Positions 55,902 to 64,000 of a DNA stretch of 64,000 nucleotides are shown in pieces (within the stretch, counting starts at the first letter, position 1; the number at the start of each line of letters is the position of its first letter). The DNA is taken from NCBI GenBank assembly GCA_050187175.1, contig JBFWXS010000010.1, forward strand, positions 61,596 through 125,595, read 5' to 3'. The DNA comes from Zeimonas sp050187175. GTDB lineage: Bacteria > Pseudomonadota > Gammaproteobacteria > Burkholderiales > Burkholderiaceae_E. The notes beneath the pieces are model-generated. The model was not told the DNA's origin and made no database searches. It was given only the letters and a program-made list of their open reading frames with translations. A program made the position numbers and the translations under genes.

Positions 55902-58013
55902 CTATTCGCTCGCCGAGCGGGGGGCTCGCGCGCCGGACGGACCGGATTCGTCGGATGGCCGCGGCGACACAGCTTTGGACGCATCGCTGCTCAGCCGGAT
56001 CATGCCGGTGAGATCGTCGATCGCCAGCGACTTGCGCAGCAGCTTGACCACCGCCGCTTCGAGCTGCTTCAGCGGCACCGGCTTGACCAGATAGGTGTGG
56101 CAGCCCGCCAGCGCGCCGCGCGCCAGATCGAATGGCGACGAGCGGCTGGTGAGGATGATCACCGGCGTACCGCGATGCGTGCGGCGAATCTGGCGGGTCA
56201 GCTTGTAGCCGTCGACCTCCGGCATCACGACGTCGACCAGCACCAAGTCGAAATGGCGCTCCGACAGCCGCTGCAGCGCCTCGGCAGCGCTGGCGGCGGC
56301 GTCGCAGATGATCGCCATCCGTGCGAAGGCACGCGCCAGCTGCTGGCGCACGGTCGGGCTGTCGTCGACCACCAGCACGCGGATGCGCACCGGCGGCACC
56401 TCGGTGTTCAGCGGCAGCGCAACCAGATTCGACGGCGCGCCGGCATTGGCCGCGGCCGGGATTGCAGAGCTCGGAGCAACGGGGGCGGCCGCTGCCGCCG
56501 AGCTGGCGGAACTGGTGGACGGAGTGGAAGCCCTGGAGCCGGATGAGGTGGTCGAGGCGGAGGCAGCTGAGGCGGCCGGGCCACTCGCAGCACCCGAGGC
56601 GTTCGCGGCGCTCGTGCCGGCCGCGTTCGGAGTACCTGCGGTACCTGTCGCGCCCGCCGCAGCCGTACCAGTTTGCGGATTCGCAGCCTGCGCCGGTGCT
56701 GCCGGCCGCGGATCGCGCGCCCAGGCAGGCAGCGGCGGCAAGGCCGGTGCGGCCGACGAACCGGTAGCGCCCGGTGCCGCGCCAGCACCGGGATCCGGTA
56801 CGGCCGGCCTTCCGAGGCGTCCGCCGACGCCCGAGCCGGCGGCCGGCAGACCGCCCAGCCCCGTCGCGGAACCGGCCTGACCCGCCGGCTGGCCGCCGGC
56901 AGACGGCGATCGCGACGGCAGCTGCAGGTCGGGCAGCCGCAGGTCGGGCAGCCGCAGGTCCGACAGACCCGGCGGCAAGCCGCCACGGGACTCCGCCGCG
57001 CGGCCGGCGGCTTCCGGCGGGCGCGGCTGCGGCCGCTGGGAATCGGCCGCAGGCGCCGCCGATTGACCCGCGTCCGGCTTGCGCAGCATCCATTGCAGGC
57101 CCGGCGGGCTGGCATCCGCGGCCTGCCCCAGATCCGGCGGCCAGCGCCCACCGCGCGCCGCCAGCTCGCGCAGCTGATCTCCTTCACGCGACTTGTCGGC
57201 AGCGCGACGCAGAAAATCGCGCGTCGGCAGATCCAGATGCAGCGGATTGGGCGGCGCGCCCGGGGTCGGGGTCGGCATCACCGGGGACGGCCGCTGCGCC
57301 GGGCCCGACGCGGACGTAGAGCCCGACGCAGACGTAGAGGCCGATGCAGACATCGAGGCCGACGCAGACGTCGAGGCCGAATCCGGCGTCGATGCTGAAG
57401 CCTGGATCGGAGCCGGGGCCGAAATCGATGCCGACGTCGGCGTCGACAGGGGTGTGGGCATGGACGTCGAAATCGAAGTCGAAGTCGACGCCGGCATCGC
57501 CGCCGGAATCGAAGCCGAGCCCAGCGTCGCCGCCTGCCACCCGCCCAGCGGATCCCCCGGCAAGCCGGCCTGGCCGGCACCTGCGCCGGGGACACCAGCA
57601 GCACCTGGGGCATCGGCCGCGCCGCTCGCCGCCGCGGCAGACGGCCTGCCGCCGAGCTCGAGCTCGACGACCCGGTTGAGAATCGGCAGCAGCTGCAGCG
57701 TGAGCCGGTCGATCGAGATCGCATGCCGGCCGGTACTCGGCGCGCCGCGCGGCACGGCCGAGATCACCGGCACCTGCCGCCCGACGGTGCGCACGCGCGC
57801 CACCGCCCGCAGCCCCTCCGACTCGACCGGATTGACGATCAGCACGTCGACGGTCTCTGGGTCGAGCCTGGCCTCGAGCACAAAGCCGAACTGGTTGTAC
57901 TGGCTGTGCTTGAAGACGATCTCGATCAGCCGCACGTCGCGCGGGTCGAGGCCGGCGGCCGCTACCCGGAACACCGGCTTGTGTTCGCTGGCACTGCCTT
58001 GCGGATCATCCAT
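55902..58013 (-). CDS. Large response regulator with pseudo-receiver N-terminus and long disordered linker (PilG position)
   Basis: A 703-residue protein at the head of the Pil-Chp operon, where PilG normally lies. The N-terminal module (residues ~14-120, DVRLIEIVFKHSQYNQFGFV, VDVLIVNPVESEGLRAVARV) looks like a receiver-like fold without the acidic triad. About 430 residues of low-complexity sequence (Ser/Thr/Ala, Pro/Gly/Ala; LPDLRLPDLQLPS repeats) follow. A genuine receiver (~553-675) has VLVVDDSPTVRQQLARAFAR, Asp in LVLVDVVMPEVDGYK and Lys in YLVKPVPL, followed by a short tail. The usual PilG is 135 residues. ATG at 58013 is preferred; a GTG two codons upstream is possible. Confidence 0.85.
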   Translation of the reverse strand: MDDPQGSASEHKPVFRVAAAGLDPRDVRLIEIVFKHSQYNQFGFVLEARLDPETVDVLIVNPVESEGLRAVARVRTVGRQVPVISAVPRGAPSTGRHAISIDRLTLQLLPILNRVVELELGGRPSAAAASGAADAPGAAGVPGAGAGQAGLPGDPLGGWQAATLGSASIPAAMPASTSTSISTSMPTPLSTPTSASISAPAPIQASASTPDSASTSASASMSASASTSASGSTSASGPAQRPSPVMPTPTPGAPPNPLHLDLPTRDFLRRAADKSREGDQLRELAARGGRWPPDLGQAADASPPGLQWMLRKPDAGQSAAPAADSQRPQPRPPEAAGRAAESRGGLPPGLSDLRLPDLRLPDLQLPSRSPSAGGQPAGQAGSATGLGGLPAAGSGVGGRLGRPAVPDPGAGAAPGATGSSAAPALPPLPAWARDPRPAAPAQAANPQTGTAAAGATGTAGTPNAAGTSAANASGAASGPAASAASASTTSSGSRASTPSTSSASSAAAAAPVAPSSAIPAAANAGAPSNLVALPLNTEVPPVRIRVLVVDDSPTVRQQLARAFARMAIICDAAASAAEALQRLSERHFDLVLVDVVMPEVDGYKLTRQIRRTHRGTPVIILTSRSSPFDLARGALAGCHTYLVKPVPLKQLEAAVVKLLRKSLAIDDLTGMIRLSSDASKAVSPRPSDESGPSGARAPRSASE
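57300..57510. repeat. 6-bp-based repeats in the large response regulator linker
   Basis: Irregular repeats of GACGTA, GACGCA and GAGGCC on the + strand encode alternating Ser-Ala/Ser-Thr on the minus strand. The same style of coding repeat occurs elsewhere in this window. Confidence 0.7.
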
Positions 58014-58068
58014 AGGCACGGGTTCTCGTGTCGTCCTGCGAGCCTATCAGCATGCTAGGATTGGCTGC

Positions 58069-59364
58069 ATGAGTCAACGCGACTACCTCGGCTTCGACAC
58101 GTTGTCTCTGCACGCCGGCAGTTCACCGGACCGCGATAGCGGCGCGCGCGCAACACCCATCTACCTGTCGACGGCCTTCGTCTTCCGCGATTCCGACCAG
58201 GCCGCGGCCCTGTTCAACATGGAACAGGCCGGCCACGTCTATTCGCGGATCAGCAATCCCACCGTGTCGGTGCTGGAGGAACGCATCGCCGCGCTTGAGG
58301 CCGGCGTCGGCGCCATCGCCACCGCCAGCGGGCAGGCGGCGCTGCATCTGGCCATCGCGACGCTGGCGGGCGCCGGCGCGCACATCGTCGCGTCGCGCGC
58401 GATCTACGGCGGTTCGCACAACCTGCTCGACTACACGCTGCGCCGCTTCGGCATCGACACCAGCTTCGTCGATCCGCGCGACCTCGATGCGTGGCGCGCC
58501 GCGCTGCGGCCGAACACGCGGCTGCTGTTCGGCGAAACGCTCGGCAACCCCGGCCTCGACGTCCTCGACATCCCGGCGGTCGCCGACATCGCGCATTCGC
58601 ATGGCGTACCGCTGCTGGTCGATTCCACGTTCACCACGCCGTATCTGATCCGCCCGGGCGATCTCGGCGCCGACCTGGTCTATCACTCCGCCACCAAGTT
58701 CCTATGCGGCCACGGCACCGTGGTCGGCGGCCTGCTGGTGGACATCGGCCGCTTCGACTGGCTGGCCTCGGGAAAGTTTCCCGAACTCACCGAACCGTAC
58801 GACGGCTTCCACGGCATGGTGTTCGCCGAGGAGTCCACGGTCGCGCCGTTCCTGCTGCGCGCGCGCCGCGAAGGCCTGCGCGACTTCGGCGCCTGCATGA
58901 GTCCGATGAACGCGTTCCAGATCCTGCAAGGGGTCGAAACGCTGTCGCTGCGTATGCAGCGGCACGTCTCCAACGCGGAGCGCATTGCCCGGTTCCTCGC
59001 GGAACATCCGATGGTGGCGCGCGTCTCTTATCCGGCGCTCGCCGACCATCCCGACCACGCGCTGGCTCAGCGGCTGCTGCCGCGCGGCTGCGGCGCCGTG
59101 TTCAGCTTCGACATCCGCGGCGACCGCGCCGCGGGCCGCCGCTTCGTCGAGGGGCTGCGGCTGTTCTCACATCTGGCCAATGTAGGCGACGCACGGTCGC
59201 TGGTCATCCACCCGGCATCGACGACGCATTTCCGCATGGACGCCGCGGCGCTGGCAGCGGCCGGCATCGGCGAAGGCACGCTGCGCCTGTCGGTCGGACT
59301 GGAAGACGCCGACGACCTGATCGCCGATCTCAGCGCAGGCCTGAAAGCCGCGCAGAAGACCTGA
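58069..59364 (+). CDS. metY: O-acetylhomoserine sulfhydrylase
   Basis: A 431-residue PLP enzyme making homocysteine (or methionine) from O-acetylhomoserine and sulfide. The Cys/Met-metabolism fold has TLSLHAGSSPDRDSG, YSRISNPTVSVLEERIAALE, VDSTFTTPYLIRPGDLGADL and PLP lysine in YHSATKFLCGHGT. Length fits MetY (about 430), and the sequence IYLSTAFVFRDSDQAAALFN is typical of it. AGGA lies 8 bases before the ATG. It is divergent from the Pil-Chp operon with only 55 bases between starts. The alpha/beta hydrolase follows 37 bases on. Confidence 0.95.
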   Translation: MSQRDYLGFDTLSLHAGSSPDRDSGARATPIYLSTAFVFRDSDQAAALFNMEQAGHVYSRISNPTVSVLEERIAALEAGVGAIATASGQAALHLAIATLAGAGAHIVASRAIYGGSHNLLDYTLRRFGIDTSFVDPRDLDAWRAALRPNTRLLFGETLGNPGLDVLDIPAVADIAHSHGVPLLVDSTFTTPYLIRPGDLGADLVYHSATKFLCGHGTVVGGLLVDIGRFDWLASGKFPELTEPYDGFHGMVFAEESTVAPFLLRARREGLRDFGACMSPMNAFQILQGVETLSLRMQRHVSNAERIARFLAEHPMVARVSYPALADHPDHALAQRLLPRGCGAVFSFDIRGDRAAGRRFVEGLRLFSHLANVGDARSLVIHPASTTHFRMDAAALAAAGIGEGTLRLSVGLEDADDLIADLSAGLKAAQKT

Positions 59365-59401
59365 GACCGCGGCCGCCGCGCCCCCGCCAGGAACCGCCCG
59401 C

Positions 59402-60316
59402 ATGCAGATCGAGCTCGACGGCATCTCTTATTACGCATACACCGGCGGCCGGCCCTTCGACGCAAGCCGTCCGGTCATCGCCTTCGTGCATGGCGCCGAG
59501 CATGATCACAGCGTCTGGGCCCTGCAGTCGCGCTATCTGGCGCACCACGGCTTCTCGGTGCTCGCCGTCGATCTGCCCGGCCATGGCCGCAGCGGCGGCA
59601 AGCCGCTGCCCGACGTAGGGTCGATGGCCGACTGGCTGATCGCACTGCTGCGCACCGCAGGCGTACAGCGCGCGACTCTGGTAGGCCACAGCATGGGCTC
59701 GCTGATCGCGCTCGACGCCGCCGGCCGCGCCGATGCACCGGTCGAGCGGCTGGCTCTGGTCGGCACCGCCTTCCCGATGAAGGTCTCCGACGCGCTGCTG
59801 GAAGCAGCGCGCGACGACGAGCCGCGCGCGTTCGACATGATCAACTACTGGTCGCACTCGACGATCAATGCGCGCCCGGGCTGCCCGGGACCGGGCTTCT
59901 CGATCTTCATGCAGAACCGGCGCCTGATGGAACGCCAGCGGCCCGGCGTGCTGCTGACGGATTTCAATGCCTGCAACATCTACGCCGACGGCCTGCAGCG
60001 CGCCGATGCACTGCGCTGCCCGGTACTGTTCGCACTCGGCAAACGCGATCTGATGACTGCGCCGCGGCAGGCACGGACGCTGATCGAGCACTGCCGAGCA
60101 GCGGCGCAGGCGCATGGGCAGCCGGCCCCGCGAGTCGTCGAGATCGCGGACTGCGGTCACAACCTGATGGCCGAACAGCCGGAAGCGCTGCTGGCGGCGC
60201 TGCGCGATTTCGTCGCAGCGGCTCTGCCGGCGGCGCCCGCCTCGCCGGCAGAGCCCACCTCGCCAGCAGGGCCCACCTCGCCGACGGCTCCGCAGTCGCG
60301 ACCGGCCCAGGCCTGA
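59402..60316 (+). CDS. Alpha/beta hydrolase
   Basis: A 304-residue hydrolase with Ser in VGHSMGSLIALDAA, oxyanion HGAEHDHSVW and catalytic His in DCGHNLMAEQPEA. AVDLPGHGRSGGK is the usual second-strand motif. The substrate is unknown; its position after metY suggests an operon, possibly with an acyl-transfer or ester-linked sulfur metabolite, but this is speculative. The C-terminal ~25 residues are Pro/Ser/Ala repeats (PASPAEPTSPAGPTSP) and look disordered, another coding repeat. Confidence 0.88.
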   Translation: MQIELDGISYYAYTGGRPFDASRPVIAFVHGAEHDHSVWALQSRYLAHHGFSVLAVDLPGHGRSGGKPLPDVGSMADWLIALLRTAGVQRATLVGHSMGSLIALDAAGRADAPVERLALVGTAFPMKVSDALLEAARDDEPRAFDMINYWSHSTINARPGCPGPGFSIFMQNRRLMERQRPGVLLTDFNACNIYADGLQRADALRCPVLFALGKRDLMTAPRQARTLIEHCRAAAQAHGQPAPRVVEIADCGHNLMAEQPEALLAALRDFVAAALPAAPASPAEPTSPAGPTSPTAPQSRPAQA

Positions 60317-60337
60317 GCCCGATCCGCGGCGATCGGA

Positions 60338-61696
60338 TCAGCCGCCGGTCGATCCAGCCGATCCGATTCGTGCGCCGACACTGCCGCCGGCCAGCGGCGC
60401 GTCGAGGAACGGCGCCGGGAAGTCCGCCGCGCGCGCCGGCCCTGCCGGCCCCGCCGGCGAGCCGGTCGACCGGCCCGATCGGCGTCCTGCCGCCCCTTTG
60501 GGCGTCGCCTCAGGCTCGCCGCTCGCCTGCCACACCGCTTCGAACAGCGGCCGCAGGCTCATGCCCATCGGGTCGCGGGCCCAGGCCCAGCGCTCGTTCC
60601 ATTGCGGATCGTCGCTGCCGGCGGAAGGGGCGCCGGCCAGCGTCGCCAGCCGCGTGACGTAGCCGAGCTCCGACAGCAGCAGCGCCGCCTCCGCGAAGCG
60701 CCGCGGATCATCATCGAGCCGGCGGCTCAGATGCGCCGCCGGCAGCGCCCCGTTGCGATCGGCGCCCAGCGTTTCGGCCATCGCCTGCAGCAGCAGCCGG
60801 GCATCGATGAAGCGTTCGGCCGGCGTGCGAGCGCAGTGCGGCTCTCCGGGCTGTCCCCAGAAGCGCAGGTTGGCCGCCAGCAGCGCGCCGGCAAGCAATG
60901 CCATCCAGCCCAGGAACAGCCACAGCAGCAGCAGCGGCAGCGCCGCGAACGCGCCGTACACCACGGTATAGCTCGGCAGCTTGGCCACGTACCAACCCAG
61001 ACCGGTACGCAGCAGATGCAGCAGCAGCGCCGCCAGAAGCGCGCCCGCAAAGGCCTCGCGCCAGCGCACTCTGGCGCTGGGAACGAGCCGGTACAGCAGC
61101 GTGAGGCTGACCAGCGAGATCCCCCACGGCAGTACCACCAACCACAGGCTGCGCAACTCGTCCAGCGAATCGCCGCGCAGCCAGGCGGTCGCCACCACGC
61201 CATGGATCGTGAGACTCGCGCCCAGCATCAGCGGGCCCAGCGTCAGCAGCGTCCAGTACAGCGTCAGCCGCGTCGCCAGCGGCCGCGGCCGGTCCGCCAC
61301 CCAGATCCGGTTGAGCGTGTCCTCGATGGTCAGCAGCGCGGTGAACGCGGTCACGAAGAACGCGGCTGCGCCGATCAGCGACAGTCCGCTGGCCTTGGCG
61401 GCGAACTGGCTCAGATAGGTCAGGATGGTTTCGCTGATGGCGCTCGGAAACAGGTTCGAGGCGAGGAACTCCTGCAGCGCCTGCCGCAACCGCGTGAAGG
61501 TCGGCAGCGCCGTCGTCACCGCGAACGCGATCGAGAACATCGGCACCAGCGCCAGCAGCGACAGAAAGGACAAGCTGCCCGCGGTATGCGTCAGATGCAG
61601 CTGCTTGCCCTGCCGGACCATGGCGCGCAGCAGCTTGGCCGCCGCGCGCAGCGAGCGCGCGGCCTGGCCGTCGTCGAGGGAATCAGTGAAGCGCAT
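60338..61696 (-). CDS. yihY: YihY/BrkB family inner-membrane protein
   Basis: A 452-residue membrane protein of the YihY family (once misnamed RNase BN). Six helices; conserved GSLSFLSLLALVPMFSIAFA, FTALLTIEDTLNRIWV and YGAFAALPLLLLWLFLGWMA. A cytoplasmic C-terminal ~170 residues contains a winged-helix-like region, ending in Gly/Ser/Ala repeats (about 30 residues). The function is unknown, possibly transport of a lipid-related compound. It converges with the hydrolase gene and is divergent from the DUF2069 gene. Confidence 0.92.
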   Translation of the reverse strand: MRFTDSLDDGQAARSLRAAAKLLRAMVRQGKQLHLTHTAGSLSFLSLLALVPMFSIAFAVTTALPTFTRLRQALQEFLASNLFPSAISETILTYLSQFAAKASGLSLIGAAAFFVTAFTALLTIEDTLNRIWVADRPRPLATRLTLYWTLLTLGPLMLGASLTIHGVVATAWLRGDSLDELRSLWLVVLPWGISLVSLTLLYRLVPSARVRWREAFAGALLAALLLHLLRTGLGWYVAKLPSYTVVYGAFAALPLLLLWLFLGWMALLAGALLAANLRFWGQPGEPHCARTPAERFIDARLLLQAMAETLGADRNGALPAAHLSRRLDDDPRRFAEAALLLSELGYVTRLATLAGAPSAGSDDPQWNERWAWARDPMGMSLRPLFEAVWQASGEPEATPKGAAGRRSGRSTGSPAGPAGPARAADFPAPFLDAPLAGGSVGARIGSAGSTGG

Positions 61697-61715
61697 CGTG
61701 GCTTCGCATCGTGCC

Positions 61716-61721
61716 TATAAT
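61716..61721 (+). promoter_or_regulatory. Candidate -10 element directly before the DUF2069 gene
   Basis: A perfect TATAAT separated by 8 bases from the ATG at 61730. No Shine-Dalgarno is seen in between, which suggests a leaderless or near-leaderless mRNA. The -35 is poor. Confidence 0.5.
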
Positions 61722-61729
61722 CGCAGCCC

Positions 61730-62104
61730 ATGTCGATTCCCGCCTTGCGCCGCCTCGTGGCTGCGCTGTTCGTCGCGCTCATCGTCCTCGGGCTGGCCTG
61801 GGAGCTGTGGCTCGCACCGCTGCGACCCGGTGCCTGGCTGCTGGCGCTGAAAGTGGTGCCGCTGGCGATGGCGCTGCCTTCGCTCGCACGCGGCAATGTC
61901 CGCGCCTATCAATGGTGGTCGATGCTGATCCTGGTCTATCTCACCGAAGGACTGGTGCGGGCCACCTCCGACGTCGGTCCCAGCGTCGCGCTGGCAGGCA
62001 TCGAGGCCGCGCTGGCCGCCGCCGCCTTCGCCGCCATCCTGGCCTACGTGCATCGGCTGCGCAAGCAGCGGGCGGCATCGGCTCGCGCCGATGCTCATTG
62101 GTAG
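61730..62104 (+). CDS. DUF2069 membrane protein
   Basis: A 124-residue protein with four predicted membrane helices (VAALFVALIVLGLAWELWLA, LLALKVVPLAMALPSL, YQWWSMLILVYLTEGLVRAT and a Ala-rich fourth). This is the DUF2069 family found next to yihY in Burkholderiales. The function is unknown. The start is the only ATG in position. It has no visible ribosome site but a -10 box 8 bases upstream. Confidence 0.88.
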   Translation: MSIPALRRLVAALFVALIVLGLAWELWLAPLRPGAWLLALKVVPLAMALPSLARGNVRAYQWWSMLILVYLTEGLVRATSDVGPSVALAGIEAALAAAAFAAILAYVHRLRKQRAASARADAHW

Positions 62105-62148
62105 TCCGCGAACGGCCTTCGGCCGCTCCGACATTCGATCGATCGCAT

Positions 62149-63225
62149 TCAGTCTGTCGCTGCCATCGCGCCGGCCGGTGCACGGACGGCTCCGTCGTCC
62201 CTCGGCGCGCGGGTCCCTGCGGCATGCAGCGCGGCCAGCCCTTCGGTCAGCACGGCGTCGCCGGCACGTTTCAGCCACGACTCGTCGCTCAACGCACGGC
62301 GCCAGCGCCGCGCCCCCGGCAGTCCATTGAACAATCCCAGCATGTGGCGGACCACCGCCCGCGCCGGCGTGCCGGCGGCCATCTGCCGCTGCAGGTACGG
62401 CTGCATGGCGCGCGCCACGGCTTCGCGGCTCGGCGGCACCGCCGCATCGCCGTCCCGCGGCGCGCGCTGCCCCGGCACGCGCTGCTCGCCGTAGTACAGG
62501 CGGTCGACGTCGCTCAACAGCCAGGGGTTCTCGTAGGCCTCGCGCCCTATCATCACGCCGTCGACCTGATCGAGCCACGGCAAGGCCTGCGCATGCTCGC
62601 GCAGGCCGCCGTTGAGCACGATGACGAGCGCGGGGAAATCACGCTTCAGCCGCGCTGCCAGCTCGTAGCGCAGCGGCGGCACGCTGCGGTTCTCCTTCGG
62701 GCTCAGTCCCTTCAGCCAGGCATTGCGCGCGTGCACGATGAACACGCCGCAGCCGGCCTCGGCCACCTGACCGACGAAATCGCGGACGAACGCATAGCTC
62801 TCGTCGCGATCGAGGCCGATGCGGTGCTTGACCGTCACCGGAATGTCCACGGCATCGCGCATCGCGCGTATCCCATCGGCGACCAGCGCGGGTTCGGCCA
62901 TCAGGCACGCGCCGAAGGCTCCTCGCTGCACGCGTTCGCTGGGGCAGCCGCAGTTCAGGTTGATCTCATCGTAGCCGGCACGCGCACCCATCCGCGCGGC
63001 CTGCGCCAGTTCAGCGGGATCGCAGCCGCCGAGCTGCAGCGCCACCGGATGCTCGACTGGATCGAAGGCCAGCAGCCGCTCGCGCGGCCCATGCAGCAAT
63101 GCGCCGGTGGTGATCATCTCGGTGTACAGACGCGCACGCCGGCTCAGCTGCCGGTGGAAGACGCGGCAATGGCGATCGGTGAGATCGAGCATAGGCGCGA
63201 CACAGAAGCGGTGCGAATCGGACAT
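62149..63225 (-). CDS. dusA: tRNA-dihydrouridine synthase A
   Basis: A 358-residue flavin enzyme reducing U20/U20a in tRNA. VAPMLDLTDRHCRVFHRQLS is the FMN-binding start, NLNCGCPSERVQRGAFGACL carries the catalytic Cys, and VKHRIGLDRDE and NGGL are conserved. The helical domain ends at ~residue 320; the tail is variable. Length fits DusA. It is convergent with the DUF2069 gene. The ATG was chosen because MSDSHRFCVAPMLD matches the family start. Confidence 0.95.
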   Translation of the reverse strand: MSDSHRFCVAPMLDLTDRHCRVFHRQLSRRARLYTEMITTGALLHGPRERLLAFDPVEHPVALQLGGCDPAELAQAARMGARAGYDEINLNCGCPSERVQRGAFGACLMAEPALVADGIRAMRDAVDIPVTVKHRIGLDRDESYAFVRDFVGQVAEAGCGVFIVHARNAWLKGLSPKENRSVPPLRYELAARLKRDFPALVIVLNGGLREHAQALPWLDQVDGVMIGREAYENPWLLSDVDRLYYGEQRVPGQRAPRDGDAAVPPSREAVARAMQPYLQRQMAAGTPARAVVRHMLGLFNGLPGARRWRRALSDESWLKRAGDAVLTEGLAALHAAGTRAPRDDGAVRAPAGAMAATD

Positions 63226-63382
63226 GGCGCAGAGCGGCGGACACGGCGCAGAGCAGCCGCGAGGCGATAAACCTTCGATTATGCCCGCTCCGCTGCCTCC
63301 TCCCATCGACCGCCCCGACGACAGTAGCCCGGCCAACATAGCTCTTTGGGCGTAGGCAAATCGAACTCGGTAGTGCACCGCC

Positions 63383-63412
63383 TTGACACCCCCGGCGCCC
63401 AAACCTTAAAAC
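63383..63412 (+). promoter_or_regulatory. Candidate sigma70 promoter for the NarL-type regulator
   Basis: TTGACA (63383-63388) followed 18 bases on by TAAAAC (63407-63412). The -35 is perfect and the -10 matches 4 of 6. The leader would be about 35 bases. Confidence 0.5.
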
Positions 63413-63452
63413 TTCGTCAAGAAAATGTGTCCGCGCGCCGAAAGCCACTGCC

Positions 63453-64000
63453 ATGCCTGCAACGATTCTGATCATCGATGACCATCCGCTGATGCGCGAC
63501 GCCGTCAAGATGACGATGGAAGCCATCGCCCCCGGCTGCCGCGTCGATCTGGCCGCCAGCTACGCCGAAGGGCGGCGGATGCTGGCGGCCGACGTCCCCT
63601 ATGACTACCTGCTGCTCGATCTGAACCTGCCCGACAGCAGCGGCCTGCAGGCGCTGACCGCGCTGCGCGAGCGCTTCCCGACGGTCCCCGTCATCGTGCT
63701 ATCCGCGCAGACCGACCGCGACGTCATCCTGCGCTGCCTCGAAGCCGGCGCCGCCGGCTACATCCCGAAGACGTATCACGCCGACGTGATGACGCATGCA
63801 CTGCGGCTGGTCACCACCGGCCACGTCTACGTGCCCCGCGAAGCGATCGACAGCGTCCGCCACCTGGTGCAGGAGCCGCCGTCGCTGATGAGCCGGCCCG
63901 GCGCCGGCAATGGCGATCCGCGCCAGCTCGGGCTCACCGAGCGGCAGTGCGACGTCCTGCGGCTGATCCTGCGCGGCTTGCCGAACAAGCTGATCTGCCG
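63453..64000 (+). CDS. NarL/FixJ-family response regulator (cut by window edge)
   Basis: The first 182 codons of a response regulator. The receiver domain (1-120) has ILIIDDHPLMRDAVKMTMEA, phospho-Asp in YLLLDLNLPDSSG and Lys in YIPKTYHADV. A helix-turn-helix of the LuxR type begins at LTERQCDVLRLILRGLPNK near the edge. It is divergent from dusA, with a good promoter upstream. The cognate kinase is probably outside the window; the target is unknown. Confidence 0.9.
   Translation, partial: MPATILIIDDHPLMRDAVKMTMEAIAPGCRVDLAASYAEGRRMLAADVPYDYLLLDLNLPDSSGLQALTALRERFPTVPVIVLSAQTDRDVILRCLEAGAAGYIPKTYHADVMTHALRLVTTGHVYVPREAIDSVRHLVQEPPSLMSRPGAGNGDPRQLGLTERQCDVLRLILRGLPNKLIC

Overview
The window is about 64 kb of GC-rich chromosome, compactly coded, with ATGA-type start/stop overlaps. 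Gene order points to a betaproteobacterium of the order Burkholderiales. Diagnostic blocks, all reading leftwards, are ndk-rlmN-pilF-rodZ-ispG-hisS-yfgM-bamB-der-hfq-hflX-hflK-hflC-DUF2065-hisZ-purA-phosphoribosyltransferase (43.7 to 26.7 kb) and surE-pcm-nlpD-rlmD. No genus can be fixed from the sequence alone. I see no prophage, insertion sequence, CRISPR array or plasmid gene. The region is core chromosome with a few accessory genes.

Layout. 0-6 kb: the N-terminal part of a chemoreceptor, a KGG-repeat stress protein, a NUDIX-gloB pair, a periplasmic metallo-hydrolase resembling methyl parathion hydrolase, and a first DUF883 membrane protein. 6-9.3 kb: a TRAP transporter (dctP, dctQ, dctM). 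9.5-16.1 kb: a LapA-type protein, the B12-dependent ribonucleotide reductase NrdJ, and a two-component pair (OmpR-type regulator and hybrid kinase). 16.1-19.7 kb: a Crp/Fnr regulator with an FNR-type box between it and a divergent stress operon (universal stress protein, DUF883, YqjE, YqjK, nuclease). 19.4-24 kb: sirtuin, rlmB, rnr. 24.0-24.4 kb: tRNA-Leu(CAG) with a near-ideal sigma70 promoter and a strong terminator. 25-26.6 kb: an Aer-type receptor. 26.7-43.7 kb: the long housekeeping block named above. 44-49.6 kb: a BI-1 family protein, rlmD, nlpD, pcm, surE and a CBS protein. 49.7-58 kb: a Pil-Chp chemosensory operon (two response regulators, CheW, MCP, ChpA). 58-64 kb: metY, an alpha/beta hydrolase, YihY, DUF2069, dusA and the start of a NarL-type regulator.

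Functional themes. (1) Low-oxygen and stress adaptation: oxygen-independent NrdJ, an Fnr-type regulator that lacks the iron-sulfur cysteines, a universal stress protein and membrane/ribosome-associated DUF883 and YqjE/K proteins lie within 9 kb. (2) Surface motility and taxis: the Pil-Chp operon, pilF and two further receptors. (3) RNA and membrane quality control: rnr, hfq, hflX and hflKC.

The strongest unexplained signal is not one gene but a pattern. Short tandem duplications (8 to 22 bp units, 2 to about 9 copies) occur repeatedly, several of them directly across stop codons. Others sit inside proteins as in-frame repeats, in RNase R, Der, RlmN, the Pil-Chp regulator and ChpA. Five of the six 100-N gaps abut such repeats. 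The sixth is flanked by an exact 127-bp duplication that looks like an assembly overlap. rpoS is absent from its usual place between nlpD and rlmD, but a gap lies exactly there.
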